DNA of 61,403 bases from Hyphomicrobiales bacterium. GTDB taxonomy: Bacteria > Pseudomonadota > Alphaproteobacteria > Rhizobiales > Rhizobiaceae. How positions within the stretch are numbered: position 1 is the stretch's first letter; every line of letters begins with the position of its first letter. Below, in pieces: positions 1-9,418 of this stretch. The notes under the pieces were generated by a model that did no database searches, was not told the origin of the DNA, and worked only from the letters and a program-made list of their open reading frames with translations. The position numbers and the translations under genes are program-made. The stretch covers positions 1 to 61,403 of the forward strand of contig JAALLE010000013.1 in NCBI GenBank assembly GCA_011087605.1, written 5' to 3'.

Positions 1-39
1 GTCTGATGGGCCGTCTATAAAAGCATCAGGTTGGGGTAG

Positions 40-513
40 CTGGGTAGTTACGATTGTTTACGCATTATCGCTAATGATGCTGATGAACCGGTGCGAGGCG
101 AATTTCGCAAGATGATTGAAGCCACGCAGATGGGTATCTCGGTTCCCGAGGCCTGCGAACGGCTTTACGAAAGCGTGCCAACGCCGGAGACCAATTTCTT
201 TTCAATTGTGATTGCCATTCAATCCTCCGCCGGTGGTAACTTGTCGGAAGCTCTGTCCGGGCTTTCCAAGGTGCTGCGTGAACGGCGCAAGATGGCTGAC
301 AAGATCAAGGCGTTCTCAACCGAAGCCAAAACCTCGGCAACCATCATTGGCGCACTGCCATTCCTTGTGGCGCTGGCAGTATATATTACCACGCCGGGAT
401 ATCTCGATGCGCTGTGGGAAACCCAGAGCGGTAAAAATGTCTTGCTGTTCATTGCCGGTTCGATGGGGCTTGGCGTGGCGATTATGAAAAAAATGATCAA
501 CTTCAAATTCTAG
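40..513 (+). CDS. tadB: TadB, Tad pilus inner-membrane platform protein (5'-truncated)
   Basis: C-terminal part of a type II secretion F-domain protein of the TadB kind, which together with TadC forms the inner-membrane platform of Tad/Flp pili. The visible part has the F-domain helix region (PEACERL, NFFSIVIAIQ, GGNLSEAL) followed by two hydrophobic segments and the usual TadB ending KKMINFKF. A typical TadB is about 320 residues, so about half is missing beyond the window edge. TadB-like sequence can be read upstream of the first possible start (GTG at 91), from about position 52 (DCLRIIA), but the same frame has stops at 37-39 and 4-6. The first 50 bases are therefore either poor contig-end sequence or a damaged gene. 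tadC follows after 42 bases. Confidence 0.85.
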   Translation: MGSYDCLRIIANDADEPVRGEFRKMIEATQMGISVPEACERLYESVPTPETNFFSIVIAIQSSAGGNLSEALSGLSKVLRERRKMADKIKAFSTEAKTSATIIGALPFLVALAVYITTPGYLDALWETQSGKNVLLFIAGSMGLGVAIMKKMINFKF

Positions 514-555
514 AATTTCTTCCTCTCCAGACTGTGTAAAAAGTGACCCAGAGCG

Positions 556-1545
556 ATGTTTGACCAACTCACAGAACCGGAAAATCTATTGGCGCTGCTG
601 ACTGCTGTGGGCGTGTTTGCGTCTATCCTTGTTGTTGTCATGCCAATGCTGAAGACCGATAATCTGGGCAATCGCATGAAGTCGGTGGCTTTGGAGCGCG
701 AAAAGCTGCGGGCGCGCGAACGGGCGCGCATGGTGAGTACGGTAAAGGAAGGTCGCAGGAAAAGCGCCAAGAAGCGTGAACCCGGTGCGCTGATAAAGCT
801 GATCGTAGACAAGCTCAACCTGCGCAAAGCATTGGCCGATGAAAAAACCGAACTGGAACTGATTCAGGCCGGATTTCGCGGACAGTCTCCGTTGTTTGTA
901 TTTCTCGGACTGCGGTTTGGCTTGCCATTTGTTTTTGGCGCAGCTGCCGTCGTTTACTTCTATTTTGTCAAGACCCGTGTTGAAGGCGATGAAGCGTCCA
1001 TCAAGCTGTATTGTCTTGGAGCGGCGTTTGTCGGATTTTATGCACCGCTGCTTGTGGTGCGTCAGATTGTGAAAAAACGCCAACTCAGCATTACCCAGGC
1101 ATGGCCCGACGCATTGGACCTGAGCCTGATCTGTGTTGAATCCGGCATGAGCATCGAGGGAGCTTTCCGCAAGGTAGCGGCCGAAATTGGCCCTCAATCG
1201 GTTGCCTTGGCCGAGGAACTGATGATCACAACGGCCGAACTTTCTTTCCTGCAGGAACGGCGCGTGGCCTATGAAAACCTGACCAAGCGGACCGGGTTGG
1301 AATCGGTCAAGAACGTTGTTCTGTCGCTTATTCAGTCGGAAAAATATGGAACGCCGCTTTCTACCGCTCTGCGTGTTCTCAGCCAGGAAAATCGCGACAT
1401 TCGCATGAATCTGGCGGAAAAAAAGGCGGCATCTTTGCCTCCAAAACTAACCGTTCCGATGATGGTCTGCTTCCTACCCGCACTGTTTTGCGTCATTCTA
1501 GGGCCTGCAATGATCCGTACATTTGCAACATTTGCGGCTCAGTAG
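556..1545 (+). CDS. tadC: TadC, Tad pilus inner-membrane platform protein
   Basis: Full-length 329-residue T2SS F-domain protein, the normal TadC size. It starts with one N-terminal membrane segment (LLALLTAVGVFASILVVVMP region), has a basic cytoplasmic stretch, two hydrophobic segments at about residues 110-175, then the F domain (AWPDALDLSLICVESG, GMSIEGAFRKVAAEIG) and a C-terminal membrane helix. It lies directly downstream of tadB in the same direction, as in Tad/Flp pilus operons, where the two platform proteins work with the TadA ATPase. tadD and the usual later genes are not present after it; an unrelated-looking small enzyme follows instead. Confidence 0.9.
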   Translation: MFDQLTEPENLLALLTAVGVFASILVVVMPMLKTDNLGNRMKSVALEREKLRARERARMVSTVKEGRRKSAKKREPGALIKLIVDKLNLRKALADEKTELELIQAGFRGQSPLFVFLGLRFGLPFVFGAAAVVYFYFVKTRVEGDEASIKLYCLGAAFVGFYAPLLVVRQIVKKRQLSITQAWPDALDLSLICVESGMSIEGAFRKVAAEIGPQSVALAEELMITTAELSFLQERRVAYENLTKRTGLESVKNVVLSLIQSEKYGTPLSTALRVLSQENRDIRMNLAEKKAASLPPKLTVPMMVCFLPALFCVILGPAMIRTFATFAAQ

Positions 1546-1642
1546 TTGAAGGCATATTGCATTTGTTTCCGGCAGGTTGCCCGGGATCCCGGCAGATCAC
1601 TTTTCCATTGAAACCCAGCGCCGATTGCCACATCTTTTGAAG

Positions 1643-2164
1643 ATGATTTATGTTCTTGCATTCCCACACTTTGAGGCGAATGTTTTGCAATCCCTGGCCG
1701 CATTCAGGGGCATCCATGAACCGGAACGAGCGGCACTTGTGGCACCGCATGTAACACTCGCATTTCGAATACAAAACACTCTTCCCAAAGACATGATTGC
1801 GCTGTGCCAGCGAGTGGCCTCGCAGAAGAAGAAGTTTTATGTGGAGTTTGACACGAGCGAAGTGGTTTATGATCAGTTTGAAGACGTGCACAAATTGTTG
1901 CTGGCAATTTCGGTTGGTCAAGTTGAGCTAACCGCATTGCATGAACAGCTTTACGAGGGGCTGCATCGTCAAGAACCGCACCCTCATCTGGCATATCACC
2001 CGCACATGACCATAGCGACAAATGCGGATCCGGTGATTATTGAGAATATTGACCTGACTTCAATCGGCCCATTTCCGATCAAAGCAACGATCAACAGTCT
2101 GGAAGTTTTGAAGCTTGAAGATGGTGGATTGTCGTCAATTGCAAACGTGCAACTTGGCACGTAG
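1643..2164 (+). CDS. 2'-5' RNA ligase / 2H phosphoesterase family protein
   Basis: About 173 residues. The two signature histidine motifs of the 2H superfamily are present: HVTL near residue 37 and HMTI near residue 122, spaced as in the two-fold repeat of this fold. Members act on 2'-5' or cyclic phosphodiester bonds in RNA or nucleotides; the substrate here cannot be told. I chose the ATG at 1643 because the fold begins at once (MIYVLAF), while the open frame could also start at a TTG at 1577. No strong ribosome binding site is seen. It follows tadC in the same direction after a gap of about 100 bases and may share its transcript, but no functional link to pili is evident. Confidence 0.75.
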   Translation: MIYVLAFPHFEANVLQSLAAFRGIHEPERAALVAPHVTLAFRIQNTLPKDMIALCQRVASQKKKFYVEFDTSEVVYDQFEDVHKLLLAISVGQVELTALHEQLYEGLHRQEPHPHLAYHPHMTIATNADPVIIENIDLTSIGPFPIKATINSLEVLKLEDGGLSSIANVQLGT

Positions 2165-2428
2165 TTTTGAAGACAAAGTTTTTCGCTAGGCAATTCTGTC
2201 AGTCCTGCGGATTATTCCGGAGACAACTTTAGGCCAAATTTTGCGATAATATTGGAGCGACCAAATCAACATCAGGGGTGCCAGGATAAGCCCCATGATG
2301 TTTTTCATAAGGTGGAATTGGCCGTGGAACAGTTCTGACAAAGTATAGAATAACTCGACCACCCAACTCCAAATCGATAGTGCAATTTATAAATATTTCA
2401 AGTTTCTCTCCACCCGGATGCCGCCTGA

Positions 2429-3052
2429 TCAGGTCAATCCAAACAAGGAATCCAGTCCTTCTGTCGTGATAACCGAAACCGCCGCTGTGACCACAAAGAA
2501 AAACACAGCTTTGCTCATGGTCAGGTCCAGTGAAATTCGCATCAGGCGCAGCCCGACAAAGATTAACACACCAATCCAGAATACGCTGATCAGATTCAGC
2601 AAGCTGTTATCTGCGCCGGAATTGGCAGCGCCGCCAAATGAAACTGCCAGGATAATCAAAGGCAAGAATGCAACCGAAATAATGGGTGCGGCCCAGTTGT
2701 GTACCGCAATTGCTGCTGGAAATCTTTGCTGTTCCTGAGGTGTTCGGCAAAGCAGATACAGGGCAATGAGAGAGGCGGCATAGCCAATCAGTGCAATTAC
2801 AAGGTGGCCAAAAACGAAGTAGAGTTTGCCAATCTCCCGGGAAGCCGAAATGGTCTGGGCATTATACAGGATTGAAATAGCGGCAATGTCGATAAGGCCG
2901 GCAATGGCCAGCCCGGCAAATGACCAGCCAATGCCGCGGCTCGAAAGATCTATGCGTGACATGCCGCTGGCGCGACCCAGCATGACATCGATCACCCCGG
3001 CCAGATTCTCTGTCAGGTTGGATTTTGAAACAGGTGCGGGCGGCACGTTCAA
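2429..3052 (-). CDS. Conserved hypothetical membrane protein downstream of dapE
   Basis: 207 residues with about five hydrophobic segments (GWSFAGLAIAGLIDIAAISI, FVFGHLVIALIGYAASLIAL, PIISVAFLPLIILAVSF, LISVFWIGVLIFVGLRL, AVFFFVVTAAVSVIT), so an integral inner-membrane protein, possibly of a Yip1-like fold. The start codon overlaps the dapE stop by four bases (ATGA type), which implies translational coupling. No catalytic motif is visible and I assign no function. Its position behind dapE resembles rhizobial gene order as I remember it. Confidence 0.75.
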   Translation of the reverse strand: MNVPPAPVSKSNLTENLAGVIDVMLGRASGMSRIDLSSRGIGWSFAGLAIAGLIDIAAISILYNAQTISASREIGKLYFVFGHLVIALIGYAASLIALYLLCRTPQEQQRFPAAIAVHNWAAPIISVAFLPLIILAVSFGGAANSGADNSLLNLISVFWIGVLIFVGLRLMRISLDLTMSKAVFFFVVTAAVSVITTEGLDSLFGLT

Positions 3053-4272
3053 ACCGTTTCCCGTTTGAAAAACCGTTGGATGAACTGCGCATATATGTCG
3101 GTCAGCGTGTCGAGATCTTTCAGGGCCGCCCTTTCATCAATCTGATGCATTGTCTGACCAACAAGGCCAAATTCGACAACCGGGCAGACATCCTTGATGA
3201 ACCGCGCATCGGAAGTGCCACCACCAGTGGACAATTCCGGGCTTGTACCAACCACTTCAGAAACCGCAAAGGACAGTGCTTCAATCAACCTGTCATCGCT
3301 GGTCAGAAAAACATGGCTGGGGCGCTCGGTATAGGTGACGGAATAGTCTACCGGCGGGCGCGGCGTGTCGCCGACATCGCCTCTTAATGTACTGTCGTTT
3401 GAAGCTCTGTCCAACCGCCGCTCCATCTCCTGTTTGATGCTGTCGGCAGTCCAGGTGTCGTTGAAGCGAATATTGAAACGAGCCGAGGCCTTGTTGGGGA
3501 TCACATTGAATGCGGGATTGCCAATATCAATGGATGTGACCTCCAGATTGGTCGGTTGAAAATCGTCAGTACCGTCGTCGTAAGGTTCGGCCATCAGGGC
3601 TTGCGTCAGCGCGATGATGCCGCGAGAAGGATTGTCCGCCAGATGAGGATAAGCGGCATGACCCTGTATGCCGGCTACATGAACGGTGCCCGAAATCGAA
3701 CCACGGCGACCGATCTTGATGGCATCCCCGATGGCGTTTGGATTGGTTGGTTCTCCAACAATGCAGGCGTCAATTTCTTCGCCCTGCTCAATCAGCCATT
3801 CGAGAATGGCTTTGGTACCATTTACTGCTGGCCCTTCTTCGTCGCCGGTAATCAAGAAGGATATCGACCCGGGGATCGTTTCATTTTGCTCAATCAGTTG
3901 TTCCACGGCTGCCAGAAAACAGGCAATGCCCCCCTTCATGTCAACCGCGCCTCGACCAACCATGAATCCGTCGACCACAGCTCCGTCAAATGGCTGACTG
4001 GTCCAGTCATTTTCATCGCCTACCGGGACGACATCGGTATGACCAGCGAAGCATAGATTGGGTTTTTGATTCCCCAAGCGTGCATATAGATTTTCAACAT
4101 CCGGTGTGTTGGGGGCGGAGAAGATTTTTCGCTTTACCACAAAGCCCAGCGTTTCGAGCCGGGTTTGCAACACGTCCAGTGCGCCGCCTTCGTGTGGTGT
4201 GACGCTGGGGCAGCGAATGAGGTCTCTCAGCAGTTCGGCGGCTGGTGATAGTTGGGAGATATTTTTGGTCAT
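3049..4272 (-). CDS. dapE: Succinyl-diaminopimelate desuccinylase
   Basis: 407 residues, family-typical M20 zinc peptidase. It removes succinate from N-succinyl-LL-diaminopimelate in lysine and peptidoglycan precursor synthesis. Visible motifs are the first metal ligand region GHTDVVP, the bridging Asp in RGAVDMKGG, the catalytic and metal Glu pair GDEEGPA, and the distal STGGGTSD. The dimerisation domain lies between about residues 180 and 290. Its stop overlaps the next gene by four bases. dapD lies about 1.4 kb upstream on the same strand and dapB is in a separate cluster at 52948-53757, so the succinylase route is partly covered here. Confidence 0.95.
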   Translation of the reverse strand: MTKNISQLSPAAELLRDLIRCPSVTPHEGGALDVLQTRLETLGFVVKRKIFSAPNTPDVENLYARLGNQKPNLCFAGHTDVVPVGDENDWTSQPFDGAVVDGFMVGRGAVDMKGGIACFLAAVEQLIEQNETIPGSISFLITGDEEGPAVNGTKAILEWLIEQGEEIDACIVGEPTNPNAIGDAIKIGRRGSISGTVHVAGIQGHAAYPHLADNPSRGIIALTQALMAEPYDDGTDDFQPTNLEVTSIDIGNPAFNVIPNKASARFNIRFNDTWTADSIKQEMERRLDRASNDSTLRGDVGDTPRPPVDYSVTYTERPSHVFLTSDDRLIEALSFAVSEVVGTSPELSTGGGTSDARFIKDVCPVVEFGLVGQTMHQIDERAALKDLDTLTDIYAQFIQRFFKRETV

Positions 4273-4306
4273 GCCATGCGTTTAGCATGCAAAGCCGTTT
4301 GGTCAA

Positions 4307-5164
4307 TCATTCTTCCGGAGAGTAATAATTGTCAACGCCGGGCAGCAGCATAACAGTTGGTCGTTTAGGCAGATTGAGCAGCGAAACTTTCAGCCTGTTT
4401 TCCCGCAGACGTGTGATGGCGAATTCCTCGCCGAGATAATTGAGGAAATTGGGCATCGCGTCATAACTGCGCACATGCATCGGCAAGACCACAGAAGAGC
4501 GCAAACGCTTGAGGATTTCACGGGCGCTGAGATGGCTCATGGTCAAGCCACCGTCAACCGCAATCATCACTACATCCAGTCGACCGATCTTGGCATAATG
4601 GTCTTCGCTCAACTTGTGATGCAGATGTCCCAGATGGCCAATACACAGTCCCGCCACCTCAAAGATGAATATGGAATTGCCGTCTGGCACGCCAGACCAG
4701 CGCAGAATATCGGTTGTGACATTGCGGATGAGTACATCACCGACCATCAGATGATGCTTGGCTATAGCACCATTATCTCCCCAACCCTTCAGCACGGCTT
4801 CGATCTTCGGGTCCGGGGTGTTGGTATAATGGGAGGAATGGGCGTGGTTCATGGTCACCACATTGGGGGTTACCGGATCAGCCAGCCAGCCGGCAAAATC
4901 TGTGGCGATTTTTATGCCTGTGGGACTTTCAATGAGATAGGTTGAGTGACCCTGAAAGGAAATGGTGACGTCATATTTCGACGTTGCCACCGGGACGGTA
5001 AAACTGGCGAAATGAACCGGCAGTTCTGGTGTGTGGATATTGTTGGCCACGGCAAAGCAGGTGCTGGGTATCGGTTTTACGGCACTTTGCGCATTGGCAT
5101 GAGGTGCTGCTGCGATCACCATTGCGCCCAAAAGTAGGGCAATTCCCCTGATTAACACTGACAT
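4307..5164 (-). CDS. Exported metallo-beta-lactamase-fold hydrolase (Lactamase_B_3-like)
   Basis: 285 residues starting with a clear signal peptide (MSVLIRGIALLLGAMVIAAA, cleavage near NAQSA), so probably periplasmic. I chose the ATG at 5164, which has a GGAAGG ribosome binding site, over an upstream in-frame start at 5185. The fold resembles UlaG-type metallo-hydrolases: a HAHSSH motif at the usual zinc site, a His-rich GHLGHLHH segment, and VDGG. The usual HxHxDH has Ser where Asp is expected, so metal binding or activity may differ from standard family members. It sits between dapE and the DUF805 gene without overlap. The substrate is unknown. Confidence 0.75.
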   Translation of the reverse strand: MSVLIRGIALLLGAMVIAAAPHANAQSAVKPIPSTCFAVANNIHTPELPVHFASFTVPVATSKYDVTISFQGHSTYLIESPTGIKIATDFAGWLADPVTPNVVTMNHAHSSHYTNTPDPKIEAVLKGWGDNGAIAKHHLMVGDVLIRNVTTDILRWSGVPDGNSIFIFEVAGLCIGHLGHLHHKLSEDHYAKIGRLDVVMIAVDGGLTMSHLSAREILKRLRSSVVLPMHVRSYDAMPNFLNYLGEEFAITRLRENRLKVSLLNLPKRPTVMLLPGVDNYYSPEE

Positions 5165-5255
5165 CGCCGAGCACCTTCCGTCCACAATCCTGTCGCGGGA
5201 AGGTTAACCGCTGGCGGCGTCACTGCCAATGGAGCAAAACTAATTGTGAACGGCG

Positions 5256-5645
5256 CTACTGAACGGGGGGCGGGCCATAATTGTTATCTTCCGCCTGGCC
5301 CTTCAAGACGCCAAGCAGAACTAACGGAATGACCAGAAAGCCCGAAAGAAAAAATCCGGCCACAACGATAATCAGCGCATAGTGTCCCGGATGACCCAGG
5401 TCGTGCAGGCGTTTATGGCACAATGCATAGATGCAATAGGTCGATGCGAGGGCCACCAGACCCAGTACGATGACCCACATTGTAAATTGGCCTGAACCTT
5501 CGCGCGCAGCAAATAACTGAGATACCACAACCCACCATATGCAGAAGATCAGGGCGATGCCCAGACCATAAGTGGCGCGCCTGATCCGACCCTTGCGAGA
5601 AAACAGCGCCCAATATACAGATTGCGGTCCGCCTTTGTTCGCCAT
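5256..5645 (-). CDS. DUF805 family membrane protein
   Basis: 129 residues with the DUF805 opening YWALFSRKGRIRRATYGLG followed by about three transmembrane helices and a short LHDLGHPGHY loop typical of the family. DUF805 proteins are small integral membrane proteins of unknown function. The ATG at 5645 is preferred because an AAGGG sequence lies six bases before it; another in-frame ATG at 5651 touches that site. The gene lies 29 bases downstream of dapD and may be cotranscribed with it. Confidence 0.8.
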   Translation of the reverse strand: MANKGGPQSVYWALFSRKGRIRRATYGLGIALIFCIWWVVVSQLFAAREGSGQFTMWVIVLGLVALASTYCIYALCHKRLHDLGHPGHYALIIVVAGFFLSGFLVIPLVLLGVLKGQAEDNNYGPPPVQ

Positions 5646-5674
5646 TGTCATCCCTTCTGGAGCCTTTTGACCGG

Positions 5675-6520
5675 TCAGTCGCGCAACAATTCGTTGATGG
5701 CTGTCTTTGAGCGGGTTTTTTCGTCAACGGTCTTAACAATGACGGCACAGTACAGACCCGGTCCGGGCTCGCCATTGCCCATCGGCTTGCCCGGCATGGT
5801 GCCGGCCACAACCACGGAATAGGCGGGTACCTCACCATAGGTGACGGAGCCTGTGGCGCGGTCGACGATCTTGGTCGACTGGCCGATAAATACGCCCATG
5901 CCGAGAACCGCACCTTCCCGCACGATGCATCCTTCGACAACTTCGGAACGGGCGCCGACAAAGCAATTATCCTCAATGATCACCGGGCCGGCCTGCAAAG
6001 GTTCCAGAACCCCGCCAATGCCAACGCCACCAGAAAGATGAACGCCTTTGCCGATCTGGGCACAGGATCCAACTGTTGCCCAGGTATCAACCATGGAGCC
6101 TTCGTCGACATAGGCTCCAAGATTGACGAATGATGGCATCAAAACCACGTTTTTGGCGATATGAGCCGAGTGGCGAACCACGCAATTTGGCACGGCGCGA
6201 AACCCGGCGCCGCGAAACTGATTTTCGCCCCAGCCTTCGAACTTAGATGGCACTTTGTCCCACCATGTGGAGGCACCGGAACCGTTGGGGATGACGTCCA
6301 TATCGTTGAGACGGAAAGACAGCAGAACAGCCTTTTTCAACCATTGGTTCACAACCCAATTGCCATCGTTGCCCTTTTCCGCGACACGGGCTGAGCCGTT
6401 GTCAAGCAAATTGAGGGCGTCGCCCACCGCCTCGCGAATTTCGCCCTGCGTGGTGATGCCGACATTATCACGGTCGTCAAAGGCGGCTTCGATGGTGGCT
6501 TGAAGGTCTGCGTGGCTCAT
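5675..6520 (-). CDS. dapD: 2,3,4,5-tetrahydropyridine-2,6-dicarboxylate N-succinyltransferase
   Basis: 281 residues, the normal size. It succinylates tetrahydrodipicolinate in the lysine/diaminopimelate pathway. An N-terminal helical domain is followed by a left-handed beta-helix made of hexapeptide repeats (about residues 110-240, with [23 protein letters not shown] and [21 protein letters not shown] in part). The ATG at 6520 (MSHADLQ) is chosen as the family start; the open frame runs 62 codons further upstream without homology. It is divergent from the LOG gene, with 156 bases between the starts, which should hold both promoters. Confidence 0.95.
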   Translation of the reverse strand: MSHADLQATIEAAFDDRDNVGITTQGEIREAVGDALNLLDNGSARVAEKGNDGNWVVNQWLKKAVLLSFRLNDMDVIPNGSGASTWWDKVPSKFEGWGENQFRGAGFRAVPNCVVRHSAHIAKNVVLMPSFVNLGAYVDEGSMVDTWATVGSCAQIGKGVHLSGGVGIGGVLEPLQAGPVIIEDNCFVGARSEVVEGCIVREGAVLGMGVFIGQSTKIVDRATGSVTYGEVPAYSVVVAGTMPGKPMGNGEPGPGLYCAVIVKTVDEKTRSKTAINELLRD

Positions 6521-6676
6521 CGGGTGTGTCCTGAAAACAAAGATTTTCGCCTTTATAACGAAGCCGATTGCGGGAGCAATGGGGAAGTGACCATTTGGCA
6601 AAAACTCTGTTCCCCTTTGACCTGCATCGCTGAGACTTGTAAGGGCAGGTTTGTTTATTCTTTCGGAACCAGTTTT

Positions 6677-7525
6677 ATGCCCACCAAACAATTTCCGCTG
6701 CCGCACAATCCATTAAAAGGGTCGCGGCGGGACCGCGAGCAAGCCAAGGTCGTGCCGGATACGCCGCAAACCCGTTCGCCTGCTTATAAACTGGCTTTTG
6801 ATGATGCGGAATTTCTCTGCCGCCCCGAAACTCGGCCGATTCGGCTGCAGCTGGAATTGTTGAAGACCGAGATGATGCTGGAAGAGGCCGGCATTGTCTC
6901 CACAACGGTGTTGTTCGGTGGGGCCCGTATTGCCGAACCGGGCAAGGATCCGTGGGCTGCAAAAAACGACACTCAGCGCGCCAGCCTGAAGGCCAGCAGC
7001 AAATATTACACCGAAGCCCGCAAATATGCGCAACTTGCGTCGCAGGCTTCCAAAAAGACCGATTTTACCGAATATGTCGTTGTCACCGGAGGTGGTCCCG
7101 GTGTGATGGAAGCCGGATCACGAGGTGCGCTGGATGTTGGGGCGCCAAATATCGCGTTGAACATAGTCTTGCCTCATGAGCAGGCACCAAATGAATTTGT
7201 CACTCCGGAATTCAGTTTCAACTTCCACTATTTTGCCATTCGCAAAATGCACTTTTTGATGCGCGCCAGTTCGGTTGCTGTCTTTCCTGGCGGATTTGGT
7301 ACGCTGGACGAATTTTTTGAAACCCTGACACTGATTCAGACCGGGCGTATGGAGAAGGTGCCAGTATTGTTGTTTGGCAAAAATTTCTGGGAGCGGGTTA
7401 TCAATCTAGAAGCGCTTGCGGAAGAAGGTACAATTTCTCCCGATGACACCGATCTGTTTACCGTCGTCGATTCGGCGGAAGAAGGATGGCAGGTCGTTTC
7501 CAAGTTTTATGAATTGGAAGACTAG
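6677..7525 (+). CDS. LOG family protein (TIGR00730-type, possible nucleoside-monophosphate phosphoribohydrolase)
   Basis: 282 residues, the long form of the LOG family. It has the two diagnostic motifs, [14 protein letters not shown] and [10 protein letters not shown], which bind the nucleotide phosphate in enzymes that cleave AMP-type nucleotides to ribose 5-phosphate and free base (cytokinin-activating in some hosts). The ATG at 6677 begins MPTKQF; the frame is open further upstream, but that stretch overlaps dapD and is not LOG-like. The N-terminal extension of about 70 residues before the Rossmann core is found in other bacterial long forms. Only three bases separate its stop from engB, so the two are probably one transcript. 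Confidence 0.85.
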   Translation: MPTKQFPLPHNPLKGSRRDREQAKVVPDTPQTRSPAYKLAFDDAEFLCRPETRPIRLQLELLKTEMMLEEAGIVSTTVLFGGARIAEPGKDPWAAKNDTQRASLKASSKYYTEARKYAQLASQASKKTDFTEYVVVTGGGPGVMEAGSRGALDVGAPNIALNIVLPHEQAPNEFVTPEFSFNFHYFAIRKMHFLMRASSVAVFPGGFGTLDEFFETLTLIQTGRMEKVPVLLFGKNFWERVINLEALAEEGTISPDDTDLFTVVDSAEEGWQVVSKFYELED

Positions 7526-7528
7526 CTG

Positions 7529-8206
7529 ATGCCCGAAGCATCTCCAGAGGAAGTTGCCTTTGCCGAGCGCAAGGGCAAGGCGCGCAAGTTTTTCGCAGAT
7601 GAGTGGATATTCGTGCGCGGCGTTCCGGCGATGAAATTCCTGCCACCCGAAGGACCCGACGAAGTTGCCTTTGCCGGGCGTTCCAATGTGGGCAAGTCGT
7701 CTCTGATCAATGCACTGACGGCAAAACGCGGCCTGGCGCGTACGTCCAATACGCCTGGACGTACCCAGGAATTGAATTTCTTTGTACAGGATGGGCAGTT
7801 TGAAGATGGTATCCCGCCGCTGGCTCTGGTCGACATGCCCGGCTACGGCTTTGCCAAAGCTCCAAAGGATGTGGTCGACAACTGGACCAAACTGGTTTTT
7901 TCCTACCTGCAGGGTCGTTCGACGTTGCGGCGGGTCTATGTGTTGGTGGATTCCCGCCACGGTTTGAAAAAGAATGACGAGGAAGTGTTGGGCCTGCTGG
8001 ACAAGGCCGCTGTGTCCTACCAGTTGGTGCTGACAAAATCCGACAAAATCAAGCCACCGGCTCTGGTAAAATTGCAGGCGGAGACTCTCAAGGCGATTGA
8101 AAAACGCCCGGCGGCCTTTCCGCAGATTGTTGCGACCTCCAGCGAAAAGGGCAGTGGTGTTGACGATCTGAAAGCCGCCATCCTGTTCGCCATTGGTCGC
8201 GGCTAG
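7529..8206 (+). CDS. engB: Ribosome biogenesis GTP-binding protein EngB/YsxC
   Basis: 225 residues with a TRAFAC GTPase domain: G1 [10 protein letters not shown] at about residue 50, G2 region TPGRTQ, G3 DMPGYG, G4 TKSD, and G5 near ATSS. EngB assists assembly of the large ribosomal subunit and is usually essential. It starts three bases after the LOG gene stop. The N-terminal 40 residues before the GTPase domain are acidic and basic mixed and are usual for alphaproteobacterial members. Confidence 0.95.
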   Translation: MPEASPEEVAFAERKGKARKFFADEWIFVRGVPAMKFLPPEGPDEVAFAGRSNVGKSSLINALTAKRGLARTSNTPGRTQELNFFVQDGQFEDGIPPLALVDMPGYGFAKAPKDVVDNWTKLVFSYLQGRSTLRRVYVLVDSRHGLKKNDEEVLGLLDKAAVSYQLVLTKSDKIKPPALVKLQAETLKAIEKRPAAFPQIVATSSEKGSGVDDLKAAILFAIGRG

Positions 8207-8227
8207 ACTGGTGCCCTGCGGATCAAC

Positions 8228-8785
8228 CTAGTCGGACAAGGTCTTTGTCGATTTTTTGCACAAAATTTCAATAGCGTCGGCCACATGGGTTGAACCGATG
8301 GCGTGATCGTCGCGTTCAACCCGCAGCAAATGCGCCTGATGCAATACGTCGGTATGGGTCAGACCTCTGGGCGGTTCAAAACAATAGCAAGCCAATTCGA
8401 TCAGTAATCCCAGAGGTTCCCTGAAATAGATCGAATCCATGAATCCCCGATCCTTGTTGCCACTGTGTTTGATCCCGGCTTCGTCCAGCTTTTTGATCGC
8501 CCGGCGATAGGTTGCCTTGGAAATGTTGAAGGCGATATGGTGAACGCAGCCTGCATCCTCGGGCGTGCGTTTGTGCTGAGGTTTTCGCGATTCATTACAG
8601 AAAATTGTGATCAACCGCCCGTCACCGGGATCGAAGTAAAGGTGGTTTTCATCCGGGTTGTCGAGATTGGGCTGTTCAAACACGAATGGCATGCCGAGCA
8701 CACCTTCCCAAAAATCGACCGAGGTTTTTTTGTCAGCGCCCATCAATGTGATGTGGTGAACGCCCTGTGCTTGCAACAATGTCAT
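8228..8785 (-). CDS. VOC-superfamily glyoxalase/dioxygenase-like protein
   Basis: 185 residues with one pair of betaalphabetabetabeta modules. A metal-ligand His lies in GVHHITL near the start, a second His in CVHHIAF, and a Glu in LLIELACY, consistent with a metal-dependent VOC enzyme such as a glyoxalase, extradiol dioxygenase or resistance protein. The C-terminal 45 residues (from the GLTHTDV region) extend beyond the core domain. The substrate cannot be told. It is convergent with engB, with about 20 bases between the stops. Confidence 0.75.
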   Translation of the reverse strand: MTLLQAQGVHHITLMGADKKTSVDFWEGVLGMPFVFEQPNLDNPDENHLYFDPGDGRLITIFCNESRKPQHKRTPEDAGCVHHIAFNISKATYRRAIKKLDEAGIKHSGNKDRGFMDSIYFREPLGLLIELACYCFEPPRGLTHTDVLHQAHLLRVERDDHAIGSTHVADAIEILCKKSTKTLSD

Positions 8786-8870
8786 TTAGTTCTCCCAATA
8801 CTGAAATGCACGCTAACACGTAATTCCAGCAGGTCACACCGCGATCAGTCCAGATTTCAATTGCACAGAA

Positions 8871-9305
8871 CTAATCGAAAGAGACCTTGCCGCGCAGTTT
8901 TTTGGTCTGTCCGCGTTTGACCTTAGAATCGGTACGTTTTCTGCGGGCGTTCATGCTGGGCCGTGTGGGCTTGCGTTTGGGGGGAGGTGGCTTGGCGGCC
9001 TTCGCCAACAATTCAATCAGACGCGTGCGGGCATCGGCCCGGTTTTTTTCCTGACTGCGATAGCGGGTGGCCTGAATTACAATCTCGGATTCGCTGTTTA
9101 AACGGCTTCCGGCAAGTTTTTCTGCTTTCGAAATGACCGGCCAGGGCAGGGTGGCACTGCGTCTGGGGCTATAGCGAAGCTGTACGCCACTGGCAACTTT
9201 GTTGACGTTTTGACCGCCCGGTCCACCTGAATGGATGAAGCGTTCTGAAAGATCGCCCTCCAGAATGTACAGGTTCTCATAGATGGGGATGCGGATTTCG
9301 GCCAT
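8871..9305 (-). CDS. arfB: Alternative ribosome-rescue factor ArfB (YaeJ, peptidyl-tRNA hydrolase)
   Basis: 144 residues, normal for ArfB. It has the release-factor motif SGGPGGQNVNK with the catalytic GGQ and a long basic C-terminal tail (PPPKRKPTRPSMNARRKR region) that enters the empty mRNA channel of a stalled ribosome in characterised ArfB. It frees peptides from non-stop ribosomes. It is transcribed toward the VOC gene and is divergent from the dehydratase gene at 9419. Confidence 0.9.
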   Translation of the reverse strand: MAEIRIPIYENLYILEGDLSERFIHSGGPGGQNVNKVASGVQLRYSPRRSATLPWPVISKAEKLAGSRLNSESEIVIQATRYRSQEKNRADARTRLIELLAKAAKPPPPKRKPTRPSMNARRKRTDSKVKRGQTKKLRGKVSFD

Positions 9306-9418
9306 GCTGATTTGTAATCGGCAAGCTATTTGAAATCAAACAGGAGAGTTCGATTGACAATCAGGTGATGGTTTGGGGATAAAGCTTCAAACTAATCGTT
9401 TGAAAAAAGAAGCATCCA

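Noticed and set aside
586-1197. 203-codon frame antisense to tadC
   Set aside because: Shadow of a well-supported gene; no domain or start signal of its own.
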